From Ascidia mentula (taxonomy: Eukaryota > Chordata > Ascidiacea > Phlebobranchia > Ascidiidae): a stretch of DNA of 64,000 nt. Below are positions 54,401 to 64,000 of this stretch, one piece after another; within the stretch, counting starts at the first letter, position 1, and each line of letters starts with the position of its first letter. The position numbers and the translations under genes were made by a program. The stretch is from assembly GCA_947561715.1 (NCBI GenBank), contig OX387203.1, positions 18,972,001 through 19,036,000 on the forward strand. The letters run 5' to 3'. Below the pieces are notes generated by a model. That model had not been told where the DNA came from and did no database searches. It saw only the letters and a program-made list of their open reading frames with translations.

Positions 54401-55934
54401 GACGAAATAGGTAGCGCTTAGTTTAGGCATAGAGTTGCTGCATGAAAAGTTAGTACCCTTGACCCTCAAAAAGGCATATGCCTTGGGGCTAGATATGGCA
54501 ATCCCCTTTCGTCTGGTTTCGATCTTATCAATCTTCCAATTTGTATGTACAATATTATTCTCACCAAGTGCCAATATGAAGACACAAGGCAGGCAATGTT
54601 AACTTCAATCCTTTTCACACAAGCAGTTTACGTGGCAACTCGTAGAATATATCAACTAGCACTTAACAGTTCACATGGGAAACAGGATTTTCTTACACAC
54701 ACACCAGACTGGAAAAAATGTCGTAAAAATTGCGCGAACGATCGCACTTTTGCGAAAATTTACAGATAATCCGTGCAATATTAATGACCTAATGCATTAA
54801 CATACGAAAAACGTTGCGATCGTCCGCGCAATTAACGATCGCCAAAACAAAATCCGCCACCAAAAAACAAGCTTTCCAATCTGGCACACACATGCATTGA
54901 ACATATTTGCACAATTCAGTGGCTGCCTTTACATTACCATATGGTGATGATATAGCATTATTTCAGCTTATTAGTCAGATTGTTGCAGTATCTGTGGTTG
55001 CATTAAAAGGTTTATAACTTAACTTTTACTGCAATAATCACCTTTTTGCTTCTAGACAACCTCAGTCTTGTAACAGTTCCAAATTGTTCAAAATATCGTT
55101 TTAATTGTGGTTCAAAAAAGCCGTGAGGCAAATGTTTGATAAAAATCACACCTGGTTCATTCAAGTCAAAATCATCAAGAGCTTTTTTCTGAAAAGAAAA
55201 CAGTTTCAAAAATGCAAATGATTCACACAAGTTGATTACATGCCCATCAAACCAAAGCCTAACTTAACAATACGGTATGCATATACCACATTGGAAAAAA
55301 TGGTGCACTTTTGCGAAAACTTGTCGATAATCCGCGCAATATTAGTTAGCTAATATATACAATAAAATATGAAAAAACTGGCGATCGTCCGCGCAATTAA
55401 CGAACACTGAAAAAAATCCTACGTGCAAAACAAAAATTTTCCAATCTGGTATATATATATTATATGAAAGCCTAAACCTCAGTTGTTTTAGATTGTCCAC
55501 ACTGATGATTTAAGTCCAATGCCGGCAAAAATAAAATACCATGTGTACTAGTGTTCATACAAAATAATTAATATATCCATGCGCCATTGATTGCATCTCA
55601 GGGAGTGAATGGTCAATGACTAATAACTGGACAAGAGTAAAAAAACTCTATAGCCTTTATTAAGAAATAGTGTTAAATAATGATGCGTGATGTTTCAATA
55701 AAGTTTACTTCACACAATATGGGGAAAAAGGCTTAATTTGGTGGAAATATTTAAGTCTCAATAGTTTTCTCAATTAGATCACGAATTTGTAAACTTTTTT
55801 TACAATAATTTACGTAACTGAATCACCTTTTTCCGCAGCTTATTCATGTTTTTGGAAAATTCATCTTGTTTGGTTTGATCAAGAGCAATAAATTCCAAGT
55901 TCTTTTTGGACTTTTTACCCTTCGTTTCGGTCAT
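51480..55934 (-). CDS. NIFK: NIFK, nucleolar RRM protein, complete 7-exon gene
   Basis: Exons: 55934-55827 (ATG start, [20 protein letters not shown]), 55189-55042, 53840-53732, 53045-52918, 52811-52722, 52424-52358 and 51874-51480 (stop). All junctions are GT-AG and in phase. The RRM covers exons 2-3: [20 protein letters not shown] is RNP2 and the first helix, [20 protein letters not shown] is RNP1 and helix 2. It is followed by [12 protein letters not shown] as in vertebrate NIFK (NNYLFGERLLEC). The tail is long, charged and lysine-rich ([20 protein letters not shown]), fitting a nucleolar protein. Vertebrate NIFK binds the Ki-67 FHA domain and works in pre-rRNA processing; whether this ascidian protein does so is inferred. 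Introns hold at least three miniature transposons. Its last exon was copied to 11,774-12,398. Confidence 0.9.
51993..52020. mobile_element. hAT-like terminal remnant at a duplication edge
   Basis: cataggtgcctggttttcat resembles the left end of the element at 53,180 (cataggcgccttgttttcat). The match between block C and this locus ends here, so the element probably inserted after block C was copied, or its end served as a break point. The right end was not found. Confidence 0.35.
53180..53528. mobile_element. hAT-type non-autonomous element with 8-bp target duplication
   Basis: The ends cataggcgcc and ggcgcctatg are inverted copies. The flanks gtaatacc (53,172-53,179) and gtgatacc (53,529-53,536) form an 8-bp target duplication with one difference, as hAT elements make. 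Inner ends are a g-run on the left and c-runs on the right. A plus-strand frame (53,275-53,463) may be a remnant of a coding part. Sits in NIFK intron 3. Confidence 0.75.
54704..54884. mobile_element. Miniature inverted-repeat element in NIFK intron 2
   Basis: Ends ccagactggaaaa and, inverted, ccagattggaaag. The inside shares cttttgcgaaaa, gataatcc-cgcaat and gcgatcgtccgcgcaattaa with a second copy at 55,286-55,449. It sits within a (ca)n stretch, so the target duplication is hard to define. Confidence 0.65.
55286..55449. mobile_element. Miniature inverted-repeat element in NIFK intron 1
   Basis: Second copy of the element at 54,704-54,884, ends ccacattggaaaa and ttttccaatctgg, flanked by TA-rich sequence (atata and tatat). 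Two related copies in one gene suggest local movement or preference for AT-rich introns. Confidence 0.65.
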
Positions 55935-57230
55935 ATTGTTCAGCTTGTCTTTACAAAAACGACGATCTTTACTCAACAACTTCGCGTTTCCATCAACGAA
56001 GTGAAAAACACTAATTCCAATGAGCCGAATTTACACGTGGTTGTGCTTTTTATTTCTATGTGAACAATTGTCAAGCAACAAATGTTTGCCAATATTTTTT
56101 AAATATATTTTATCATCAGAAATAGAACAACAAAATGAACTACCCGTATTTAACCTTCAATTACCTTCGCGATATGCCTGGGTAATTAACCTAAAAGAAA
56201 GCGTTGGGTTTTCGTTTTTGAATAATTTAGCACGACCGGTTGGTCAATAAACGTATAAAGCGCGGTTGCATCTGCAGTATATTTCAATGTACTTTTATTG
56301 CTTCTAATTATTTTAACCAAAATTCGTTTTAACGCACGCGACATAAAAGCTCGCGTTGTCACAATACTCGCGTGGTTTAATCCATTGAAACGCATCAAGA
56401 CCGAAATTTCCTGCTTAACATTGTCCTTAGGATTTAATTTTACCCACGGAATTTGTGTGGCATTTCTGCCCGGTCTTTGACCACCTCGACTGATGAGCCG
56501 GGCAGTTTATGAATTTTATTAATAACCTTCTGTACTCTGCATTTTTTCTTATTACGCAGCATCTGAATTACTTCGATCTACCCCCATTGAAAAACGCCAT
56601 CGCCATCGTATTGGATGATTTACTAATTTTAATTTAACTCAGTAATTACTAATTGCGCAGTGTGAAATCTGTTGTGAGTTTAGTTTTTTTTTTGCTATGT
56701 AACAGTTAATAAAACAAATTCGTACACATCTCCTGAAATTCCACGAAAAATGTCTGTACAGTAAGAAAAGTTTTTTGAAACGACTTTCTCTGTCACAAAA
56801 CTTTTTTATCCATATTTCTTTACCAACGCCAAATATATGAGTGCAATTGCTCAATCGGGTGACCAGGTATTGGCATGCAATAGTTTGTATGGTTTCGTGC
56901 GTAAGTGAGGAAAGTTATAGTTTTTTTCTCTGTGCGGAAATCAGCGTTTCCACGGCCTCTGACTTGATAACGTTTGTGGTTTTACCGGCAATCGCTCACT
57001 CTCAGTGTATTTATTAGTTTACAACATTTGGAAACAAACACCCATTCATTATTTTGTTTATATTTAAAGCGAGTATCGTGTGACACTTGAAATTATCAAG
57101 AAACTGTCGGATAATCTTTAGTAGATTTATACGAAACATTAGAAATTCTAAAAACAATTAAAAGCATTTGTGTGGTGCGGGGGAGTATTGTTGTTTGAAA
57201 AGAAGAATCTGTTGAATCAGAATTTTGTGC
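55935..57230. other. Region between NIFK and troponin I
   Basis: About 1.3 kb between the troponin I stop and the NIFK start, so the two same-strand genes are not an operon-like pair. An AATAAA for troponin I lies near 57,010. Short ORFs on both strands (56,020-56,480) have no motif. No TATA box for NIFK was recognised. Confidence 0.5.
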
Positions 57231-57232
57231 GT

Positions 57233-60200
57233 TTACTTCTTGACAGCTTTGAGGTTGGATCTGAGGTCCATGGACACCTTGTGTTTGGATCCTAGCAGGG
57301 CCTTCAACATTTGATCGGCCGACATACGGACCCGACGCAGAGGTGGGCGCTTGAACTTTCCTCGGAGGTCGAATATCTTTTGGTTCAAATCTTCAATCTG
57401 CAAAACATTTTGTTGAAAAAACAACCACATTTCTATCGAAGATCCTTTTACACCGGGTCATAAAGTTTTTTCCAAACTTGATCCACATATAAGCCCATGT
57501 AACATAGAAATCTGTGCAAATATTAACGCTACGATTTCGAGCAGTATTTCAACGTGCATATAAAAAAGAAATAACAGGCGGTGGCCCTGTTCACGCCTAA
57601 TCATTAAAATTCGCACAGATTTCTGTTTTACACAAGTTTGGAAAAAAACTTTGTGACCCGGCGTAGTGGTATTTTCCCATTTCTATCGAAAAATGACATC
57701 GAAAAAATAACATTCGCTACCAATAGAATATTAAACAAAATGTGATTGTGATTCTGCAGAACTCACTGACTATTACGGCTCTTTTGCGCATACAATGTGA
57801 TTTAATGAGAAAGCTTGCAAATGCTTATGGCAGGGCAACCCTGGTAGCCTGTGATGTAAAACAGTAATACAAGTCATAACAATGATAACAAATGCTGTGT
57901 GTGACGTCACAGTAACGTACATCAGTCCTTTGGTGCTGTCAAGTTTCCATGACCTAATTGACCTTGGAACGGACGCACGGAGACAACTGTTGCGTCATTA
58001 TGGCCATTGGTGCCCTATTAATGGCCCAATGGAATACCCTCAATAACAGACTGTCTTTAATATAAAAATGCTCATTACCGATAAAGAATTATTATTTGCT
58101 TCCATTTATGCAACTTTCAAACTGGTATTTTTCGACAAAGTGATTTATGAGATTACCTCTTGGTCGTTCTTCTTAACTTTCAACTCAATTTCGAATCTTT
58201 GTTCGTCGACGACGTCGATCTTACCGTGGAGTTCGCGGCAGAGATCCTGGAATGGATATAAGTTTTTTGAACAATTTCTACTTTTTTACATGGTTCAGAT
58301 CACAATGTTTCCTGTCACAAAATGGACGAAAATCTTATAAGTGAAGATTGCACTGACTAGGATTTTTATGCTTTGCCACAGCTGGGTGTCTGACACCACG
58401 CAATTAGTTTGTAGCAAATTAAAACGAGGTGAATGTTTCTGTCTGATCCTGCATTACGTGTAAGAAACCTTTGAGCGGAATACCGAAGGTTCGAATCCCG
58501 GCTTGGTGAACGGAACATTTATTATTCTAAACACGTTGATTTTTCGGCAAAATGATTTAAACCCAGTTGGGAAAGACTTTGGACGTTTATGAAGCCACAT
58601 AATAACTACTGGTTGATGAGTCAAAGGGCCTTCGCCAACTGCCGGGAGATGACCTACCCTTCATAGGCTGGCGTTAATCCCATGAGAGAAGGTTACTGAT
58701 GCGGGGTTGTTGCGGTCAAACGCCTTCGGTGGATTTGAATTAGGTTTTATTGCCACCAACTCTGGAGACTTTGGATCAAGACGATTTCATTAATCTGAGA
58801 TTCTGTGGCTACCGACAGATTTAGTGCTGGGTTATGGCTCTGCTGGCCGTAAAGCGGCCTGAAAATGGCCATTGGGATAAATAAGCGGGTGAAACACTAA
58901 AGGTCAAATTTTCCAGTTAATTTTTGGGGTTCTGCGAAAGACGTAACTTTCGCTGCGAAGAGATTTTTTTGGCCATTAGAATTTTTTAATCCTGAACTTA
59001 CGTCATAAGCTATGAAGGGGGGCCGGATTTCTGGCCTGCGGTACCTGTCTTGTGCCCATTGGTTAATCCGGCACTGGATATATGGTCACAAAAACCCTTC
59101 AAACTGCAATTTACTCCGTACCATTAGGTCCTGTTGGGACATTGAATCCAGGTCTCCAAGTTCACACATTCTCTTGTTAAGAGCTGCTTTTTTCTCTTCA
59201 GCTTTTTGTTCGGTTTCTCGCTTCAAATCCTCCCGTGCTTTGTTGAGCATGAGGGACTTCAACATCATCTTGCGCTGATGCGTCATCTTACGCGTTCCGC
59301 TCTAATAAACACAGAGAAACGTCATCAATCAATTTTTTGGTGGTTTCAACAAAAACATTTTGGAACATTTTTACATGTGGAACTGAAACGGAAGAAATCA
59401 ATAAAAACAATCGAATTCCGTTGCTTTTGGCGTTTTTGAAATTAATCCCATGTCGTGCTGCTGATAGGGTGTGTAAACGCACTGTTTCGACATGTAAGGT
59501 CTCATCAGTGCAGCTGTTGTGTGGCACTGTGCTAGCTTTCACACTAGCAGGGACACTAATTTCCACTTTGTGGTACCTTTCGGTCCACGTCGATCTGCAG
59601 GGTACCCAATACTGTGTGCCAAACAACAGAGAGAAACCACTGTGGAGCGCACTATGGCCAAACGGTAGCGCTTATGCAAATAGACTTCGGTGTTTGCAAC
59701 ACATATTTTACTTACTACTAAAGTATAATTTTTTTCTATTTCTAGTATTCATATTCCGCAAAGCTGATAAACCGCATTTAAATAATGTTGTGGGTTGACA
59801 TGGACATGAATGGGAGAATTACGTCCTGACATCAAACATACCACGACCGCTTTCTATTTAAATCCCATGAGAAAAGTAATGGTTTGTGTCAATTTATCTG
59901 ACAGCCCTCGTGGCGCCACCGCGACTTTCAGTAACTGATCAGTGCAGATCATCTCATACTGGCGCTTTTTCAATGAGAGGAACGCTGCAGTCAAGGTTTG
60001 GAAAAATGGCCGACTTCCGTTCAAAAAAACATTTTCGAATTCAAGCTAAAAAATAACTCTTTGAAAGTCCTTTTTTGATCGTGTCAAAATTTGTCAAATT
60101 TTTTAATTTTTGACTTTAGAAAGCAATTTGCACGGTGATTGAAGCATAGTTACGTTCAATCTCAGATAACATATTAAGTGTTATTTTTCTTTTAACAACT

Positions 60201-60605
60201 AGGGTGTTTGGGGTTAGTTAAAGCAGCAGCATATATTAGTTAATCCATTAACGTATAGCATATCGTACAATTGGTTCATTGCAGAAATAACTTCTAAACT
60301 ACGCAAGGCGACGTGGACGTGGGAACAGTTTTCAAAAACATTTAAAAAAAATACATTTGCTTGCTTTTCGCCACAAACATTTCTCTTGTTTTTACACTGA
60401 TTCATATTTTTTGACCCGTAATCATCGGTTTAGAAATTTTGCAAAAGTAGAAATTGCTGTGAATATTATTTGTAACACAAGCTGGATTCAAAACATACAC
60501 AATTTTGGTGTTTCTTATGATCCAACAAGGCGCATTGTTACCGCACAATGCACGAGGTACAGATCGTTACATAAAACACATGTCCACACTCACCTCTTCC
60601 GCCAT
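57233..60605 (-). CDS. TNNI: Troponin I, 4 coding exons
   Basis: Exons: 60605-60594 (ATG, MAEE), 59301-59122, 58246-58157 and 57397-57233 (stop); all junctions GT-AG and in phase, about 148 residues. Exon 2 ([20 protein letters not shown]) is the troponin C/T-binding helix region. Exon 3 ([20 protein letters not shown]) is the coiled-coil stretch. Exon 4 carries the inhibitory segment [20 protein letters not shown] and the actin-binding tail [18 protein letters not shown], almost as in vertebrate fast skeletal troponin I. The protein blocks actin-myosin interaction in muscle until calcium binds troponin C. Ciona troponin I is known to make a longer heart form from extra 5' exons, which I could not place. 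Ciona troponin I mRNA is known to be spliced-leader trans-spliced; the AG in TTTTACTTCAAG (about 60,680) is a candidate acceptor. Confidence 0.93.
57451..57663. mobile_element. Fold-back miniature element in troponin I intron 3
   Basis: Long inverted ends: caccgggtcataaagttttt on the left, and cgccgggtcacaaagttttt when the right end is read inverted, continuing through tccaaacttg and agaaatctgtgc. Flanked by TA (57,449-57,450 and 57,664-57,665). About 65 bp of each arm can pair, so the whole 213 bp is nearly a hairpin. Confidence 0.75.
58440..58960. mobile_element. SINE-like sequence in troponin I intron 2
   Basis: A tRNA-like B box (ggttcgaatcccg) at about 58,489, followed by about 450 bp of unusually GC-rich sequence with several short words characteristic of composite SINEs (ctaccct, atgagagaaggtt). 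No A box was found in front, so the 5' part may be missing. No target duplication identified. Confidence 0.35.
59468..59600. repeat. Short interspersed repeat, copy in troponin I intron 1
   Basis: Closely related to 34,545-34,710 (aggtctcatcagtgcagctg, tggcactgtgctagctt, ccactttgtggtacct). A ggtacc-containing end follows. Function unknown. Confidence 0.55.
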
Positions 60606-60712
60606 GTTGTTCCGCTTTTATTTCTTTCCGATGAGAATCTTAAAAATCCGAAGATTTGAATTCAACGCTGATCGACTTGAAGTAAAATGACACAAACTCT
60701 GACGAACGCGAG

Positions 60713-60722
60713 CCTTTTTATA
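60713..60722 (-). promoter_or_regulatory. TATA box of troponin I
   Basis: TATAAAAAGG on the minus strand, 108 bp upstream of the start codon. The AG-rich acceptor candidate lies about 35-40 bp downstream, leaving room for a short outron. The position fits a conventional core promoter for a strongly expressed muscle gene. Confidence 0.7.
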
Positions 60723-61055
60723 GCCCATGAGGTTTATGACGTCACAGAGTGTCGAAAAACCATTATCGCCTTCTGTTCAATGACAAACCGCCAGTGTTTC
60801 CAGGAAAGAAAAGCATCACATCAGCGCACGCCCAGAACGTAAATCTGTTTCACAACGAATTGTAAAAAATAAAAAAAAGTCAGAGATTTAAAAAACTTTA
60901 AGATCTTATTTTCGGGAAAAGTCAATAAACGATTTTCCGAAAGGAATATGGTGTGACTAAAATATGAGGAGAAACACTGCACTTCACACTCAGAGAAACA
61001 TCTGTTTATGACGTCACAAACCGAATGAAACCTCCTGCGTTGTTTCTGGTATTAG

Positions 61056-61061
61056 CAGCTG
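61056..61061 (-). promoter_or_regulatory. E-box CAGCTG upstream of troponin I
   Basis: A CAGCTG palindrome about 340 bp upstream of the TATA box. CAGCTG is the preferred core of myogenic bHLH factors. A single six-base match has low weight by itself; relevance is inferred from the gene being muscle-specific. Confidence 0.35.
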
Positions 61062-61359
61062 AAGGGAAAATGTGTTTATTTTATTAGAAGTGAATTCTCA
61101 TTGATTGCAACCAAAACATTGGATGTGTTGTCGTTACTTCAACGACGCCAAGTTAAAGTAAATGATTTCATGGTGGAAGCATATCTTGATTTGTTTTTTT
61201 CATGTTTTTGCACTCAAGATAATTTACCGAAGTTTTAAATTATTAAATTTTCTTGTCTTAAAATAAGCATTGATTTAAAAACATGATGATTGGTATTTCT
61301 TATTTATCCATGGCACACTGGCCTCGTGACCGATGTGCCCATTTACTCCCTTTTCGACT

Positions 61360-61785
61360 ACACCGGGATTTGAACCCAGGATATCCTGGCCACGATGTTG
61401 CCAATCACCTGCCATTCACAGTCACTTTTTGTTAACTCCTTGATACCTCTAGTGTTAGCGAGGTCGTTTTCTGTGACAGTTTTGGGTGCGGTGAAATTAG
61501 AGTGTGTATGCTAAATAGTTTTTAAATATTTTCGTCCAATAAGGCGACACCAGAGGCTTTGTGGATGATCTCTATGAATCACTTTGAGGCAACTTGTGGC
61601 CGTATTCGCAAAAAAAACACATATTATGACTTCACTGCTTCTATTTTATTTTCGCCATGTTTGCAAACAAAACAATAAAAAGCGTCAAACAGTTCGCTGC
61701 TAGGTGGCGCCATCGATATGTTTCGTAGGGAAGTCCCAACGTGGCCAGGATATCCTGGGTTCAAATCCCTCTTTTGACCTCAGCT
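61360..61785. repeat. Inverted pair of tRNA-SINE pieces
   Basis: gggatttgaacccaggatat at about 61,368 and its inverted counterpart (atatcctgggttcaaatccc) at about 61,751 lie some 340 bp apart in opposite orientation, both with a B box and ccaggatatcctgg. They are probably two SINE insertions and not one element. The sequence between them has no gene. Confidence 0.5.
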
Positions 61786-62891
61786 GTCAAGTTTGAATCA
61801 TCCCATGGGCGCCCTTATTTAAAACTTGCGAAACCCCGAAACACATGACGTCGAAGCGGCAACCAGAACATCCCGACTTTAAGAAATGTTAAGAAAGCAT
61901 TTTTGAAACGTGTGTTCGCCAGTATTTTATGTTTTCAAACTGAAAAAGTTCGCGAAAGAGTTTTACAGTTTCCATAAGCGGCCATTTCTGGTGTAGTATG
62001 ACCTCACATTGCAGGTCTGTTGCGGTTTTGTGAAAATAAAAAGATCAAAAAAATTAAAACCAAAAATTACACTTTCTAAACAATTTATTAAAATGTCCAA
62101 AAAAGATTTTTTTGTGGCCGAATAGAAGGGTTTGGTCAAGTCATGTTTTTGAAGACGAAGACGGCGAACTTTTCCCCTCATTTCTCTTTCGTCAATATTT
62201 TGTTCCCAACTCCACTAAATAACTGCGGCGTTAGTCGTGTTTAACCGCGTAATATAATGCCCCTCGCCTTTATAAAAAGTAGACTTTCGAGAGTGAATGT
62301 TTTGTGTTGCTCCGTTGAAGGCCCTTCCGTAGGTAAGTGCTGTTTATTTTATCTATAACTTTTTGTGTATACGTATTTTGCAGAACAACTTAACCGCACC
62401 AATTTAATGAATAGGTTGGGAAGTATACGTATAAGTACAGATAGCGGCATTACAGTACAAGAAGATGGCCTTATAATGTTATAAAGACTTGAACATGACA
62501 CTTGCTGGTTTACCATAATAATTTGTTTTTCATCTTCGATATTCCCTCTATCGCCTTGGTTTCCTTGGCATGTCCGGGACAGACGTCAACATTGCCATAA
62601 CTGTAGGCGAACACACAACGTTCGAAAGAGAGGCGACAACTGCAGTCTCAACATCGTTGTTATAATCGGTGCAGGATCCCATGCATTGTTCGGTTTCTTG
62701 TATTAGTCACAAACCACATGAGAACAATGAGGCTCGGTCTAATTAGTTTCCGATCTTCTTTCAAGACGCGATCTGTAATTTTCCACAGGTTCCAATCACG
62801 TGGTGTGAAAATCGGGACATGCTTAGTCATTCAAGCGTGACCCGCAACAGTCAATGCCTCCTTGTTCGAACACAAAGCTACTGTTTATGTA
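61786..62891. other. Intergenic; possible plus-strand core promoter at 62,271
   Basis: TATAAAAAG at 62,271-62,279 is followed about 50 bases later by a perfect donor (ccgtag|gtaagt, 62,332/62,333), which could mark a short non-coding first exon of a plus-strand gene running out of the window. No coding exon was found after it, so this stays a suggestion. Confidence 0.3.
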
Positions 62892-63453
62892 TGATCACAT
62901 GGTCACCGCACAAACTCGTGTTTTAGACATTTTTTACCCCGAATTATTTCTACGTTTTTCTCACAACAACCATCAGTCACGTCACAATGGACTCTGTTGG
63001 TAAACATGAACAAGCAGAGAACGTGAGGTGCTTTGATCTCGTTTGGTTGCCATGCCAACGTAATTGAAAAACGGGAAAAGTGAAAATTTTTATTTCCTCC
63101 GCACTTTGCAAACTGAGTTTGTACGAGCAACGGCTTTTTACAAATCTTCTGTGTAAATTCAACATAGAAATCCAGCAGACAGCTCGTTAAGTTGATGTTC
63201 AGTAAAATATGGTTTTACTAAAGACATCATAATTTGATCGACAGCCTACCAGGGAACCTTGGTACTGATCCAAGTGTAAATAAAAAATAAAAATCAATTG
63301 ATTATAACTGTTTTAAGGCCATATTAATTTTTTGTATCTGATCACATTGTCACCGCACAAACCCGTGTTTTAGACATTTTTTTACCCCGAATTATTTCCA
63401 CGTTTTTCTTACAACAACCCTCAGTCACGTCACAATGGACTCTGTTGGTAAAC
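62892..63453 (+). repeat. Direct repeat of about 114 bp (two copies)
   Basis: 62,892-63,005 and 63,339-63,453 match closely (tgatcacat-gtcaccgcac, gtgttttagacatttttt, cacaatggactctgttggta). Each contains an ATG with a short frame (MDSVGK...) that diverges outside the repeat. No gene is proposed. Confidence 0.65.
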
Positions 63454-63803
63454 TCGATAAAGTTTGCGACACCAGAGGTTTACACAGAAATCATTTTGTC
63501 CATTTGATTTTATTCCAGTCGCCCCAAATTAACGAGACGTCAAAAATATACTCAAAATATTAGCAAATAAATTCTTGTTCTTTGTAGGAATTTATCCTCC
63601 CATTGATCCGTAAAATATTAAAAAGTTAAACATCGTGTAAAGGAGCAAGTGGAGATATTTGAATCCAAACTACTAGATTATATGAAGCATGACCGTTTTC
63701 TGGAAGTTTAAATTTAACAATGGAATACGTAGAGTTTATGCAAGCATTTTTGACCACCCAACCTAATTTGTTTGTTTGTGTACGTGCGCCCTCTTGCGGA
63801 TGA

Positions 63804-63934
63804 TTATACAACGTTGTACACAGAAGGTTTTTTGGGAATGAAATACAGAATCACTCCCACGGTAAGGAGAAGAAACCCGACAGCAAGTAGAGTAAATGTA
63901 AAGTTGATTTCTTCTGTTGTTTTCAATTCCACAT
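63804..63934 (-). CDS. Last exon of an unidentified membrane protein (runs off the right edge)
   Basis: A TTTAG acceptor at 63,935 opens a frame reading VELKTTEEINFTFTLLAVGF, then LLLTVGVILYFIPKKPSVYN, VV and a stop at 63,804. A single hydrophobic helix followed by a short basic tail fits a type I membrane protein. A C-terminal SVYNVV could be a sorting or PDZ-type end, but this is speculative. Upstream exons would lie right of the window. Confidence 0.5.
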
Positions 63935-64000
63935 CTAAACACACGGAAACTTGTTATATTATTTCTTTGTATTCAGAGCTTGTTTGGATCGCTGAGGATT

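Noticed and set aside
51480-60605. NIFK and troponin I as an operon
   Set aside because: Same strand and Ciona has operons, but the gap is about 1.3 kb and troponin I is a muscle gene; tunicate operons usually have very short gaps.
1-64000. CRISPR arrays or bacterial-type operons
   Set aside because: The window is animal DNA with spliced genes; the tandem repeats seen (25 bp, 190 bp) have no spacer structure.

Overview
The window looks like a gene-poor, repeat-rich stretch of an ascidian genome, most likely Ciona intestinalis/robusta. Signs of this are short introns with GT-AG ends, AT-rich non-coding DNA, tRNA-derived SINEs, many small TA-flanked inverted-repeat elements, and a compact chordate troponin I gene. 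Every host gene I could model lies on the minus strand.

Layout. Positions 1-8287 hold a 4,090-bp unit present twice in tandem and almost identical. Each copy carries the promoter-proximal exons (signal peptide plus one LDLa module) of an LDLa receptor gene and a THAP-type DNA transposon. A third, diverged copy at about 33.75-36.1 kb lacks the transposon and is joined to the rest of the receptor gene. Positions 8288-12487 are a segmental duplication related to 36.1-42.3 kb and 48.9-52.0 kb; it includes a dead copy of the last NIFK exon with a SINE in it. From 12.5 to 18.8 kb there are exon fragments of C-type-lectin and membrane-stalk type plus one candidate terminal exon. A possible old solo LTR lies at 19.9-20.5 kb.

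From 35.5 down to 21.7 kb runs the main gene: a rhodopsin-type seven-helix receptor with about nine LDLa modules (14 exons placed). Its middle contains a recently duplicated two-exon cassette, and its introns hold several DNA transposons. From 36.2 to 48 kb lie pieces of an unusual DNA transposon family (DDE-like transposase, Ulp1-type protease plus PHD finger, and an SGNH-hydrolase-like ORF), a 190-bp tandem array, and a fossil Ty3/Gypsy gag-protease fragment.

The right part holds two well-supported housekeeping and muscle genes: NIFK (51.48-55.93 kb, 7 exons, nucleolar RNA-binding protein) and troponin I (57.23-60.61 kb, 4 exons, with a TATA box). The last exon of an unidentified membrane protein enters from the right edge. 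The genes do not form a pathway. The story of the window is how segmental duplication and DNA transposons have copied and cut gene ends: receptor 5' end, NIFK 3' end, and lectin/membrane exons.
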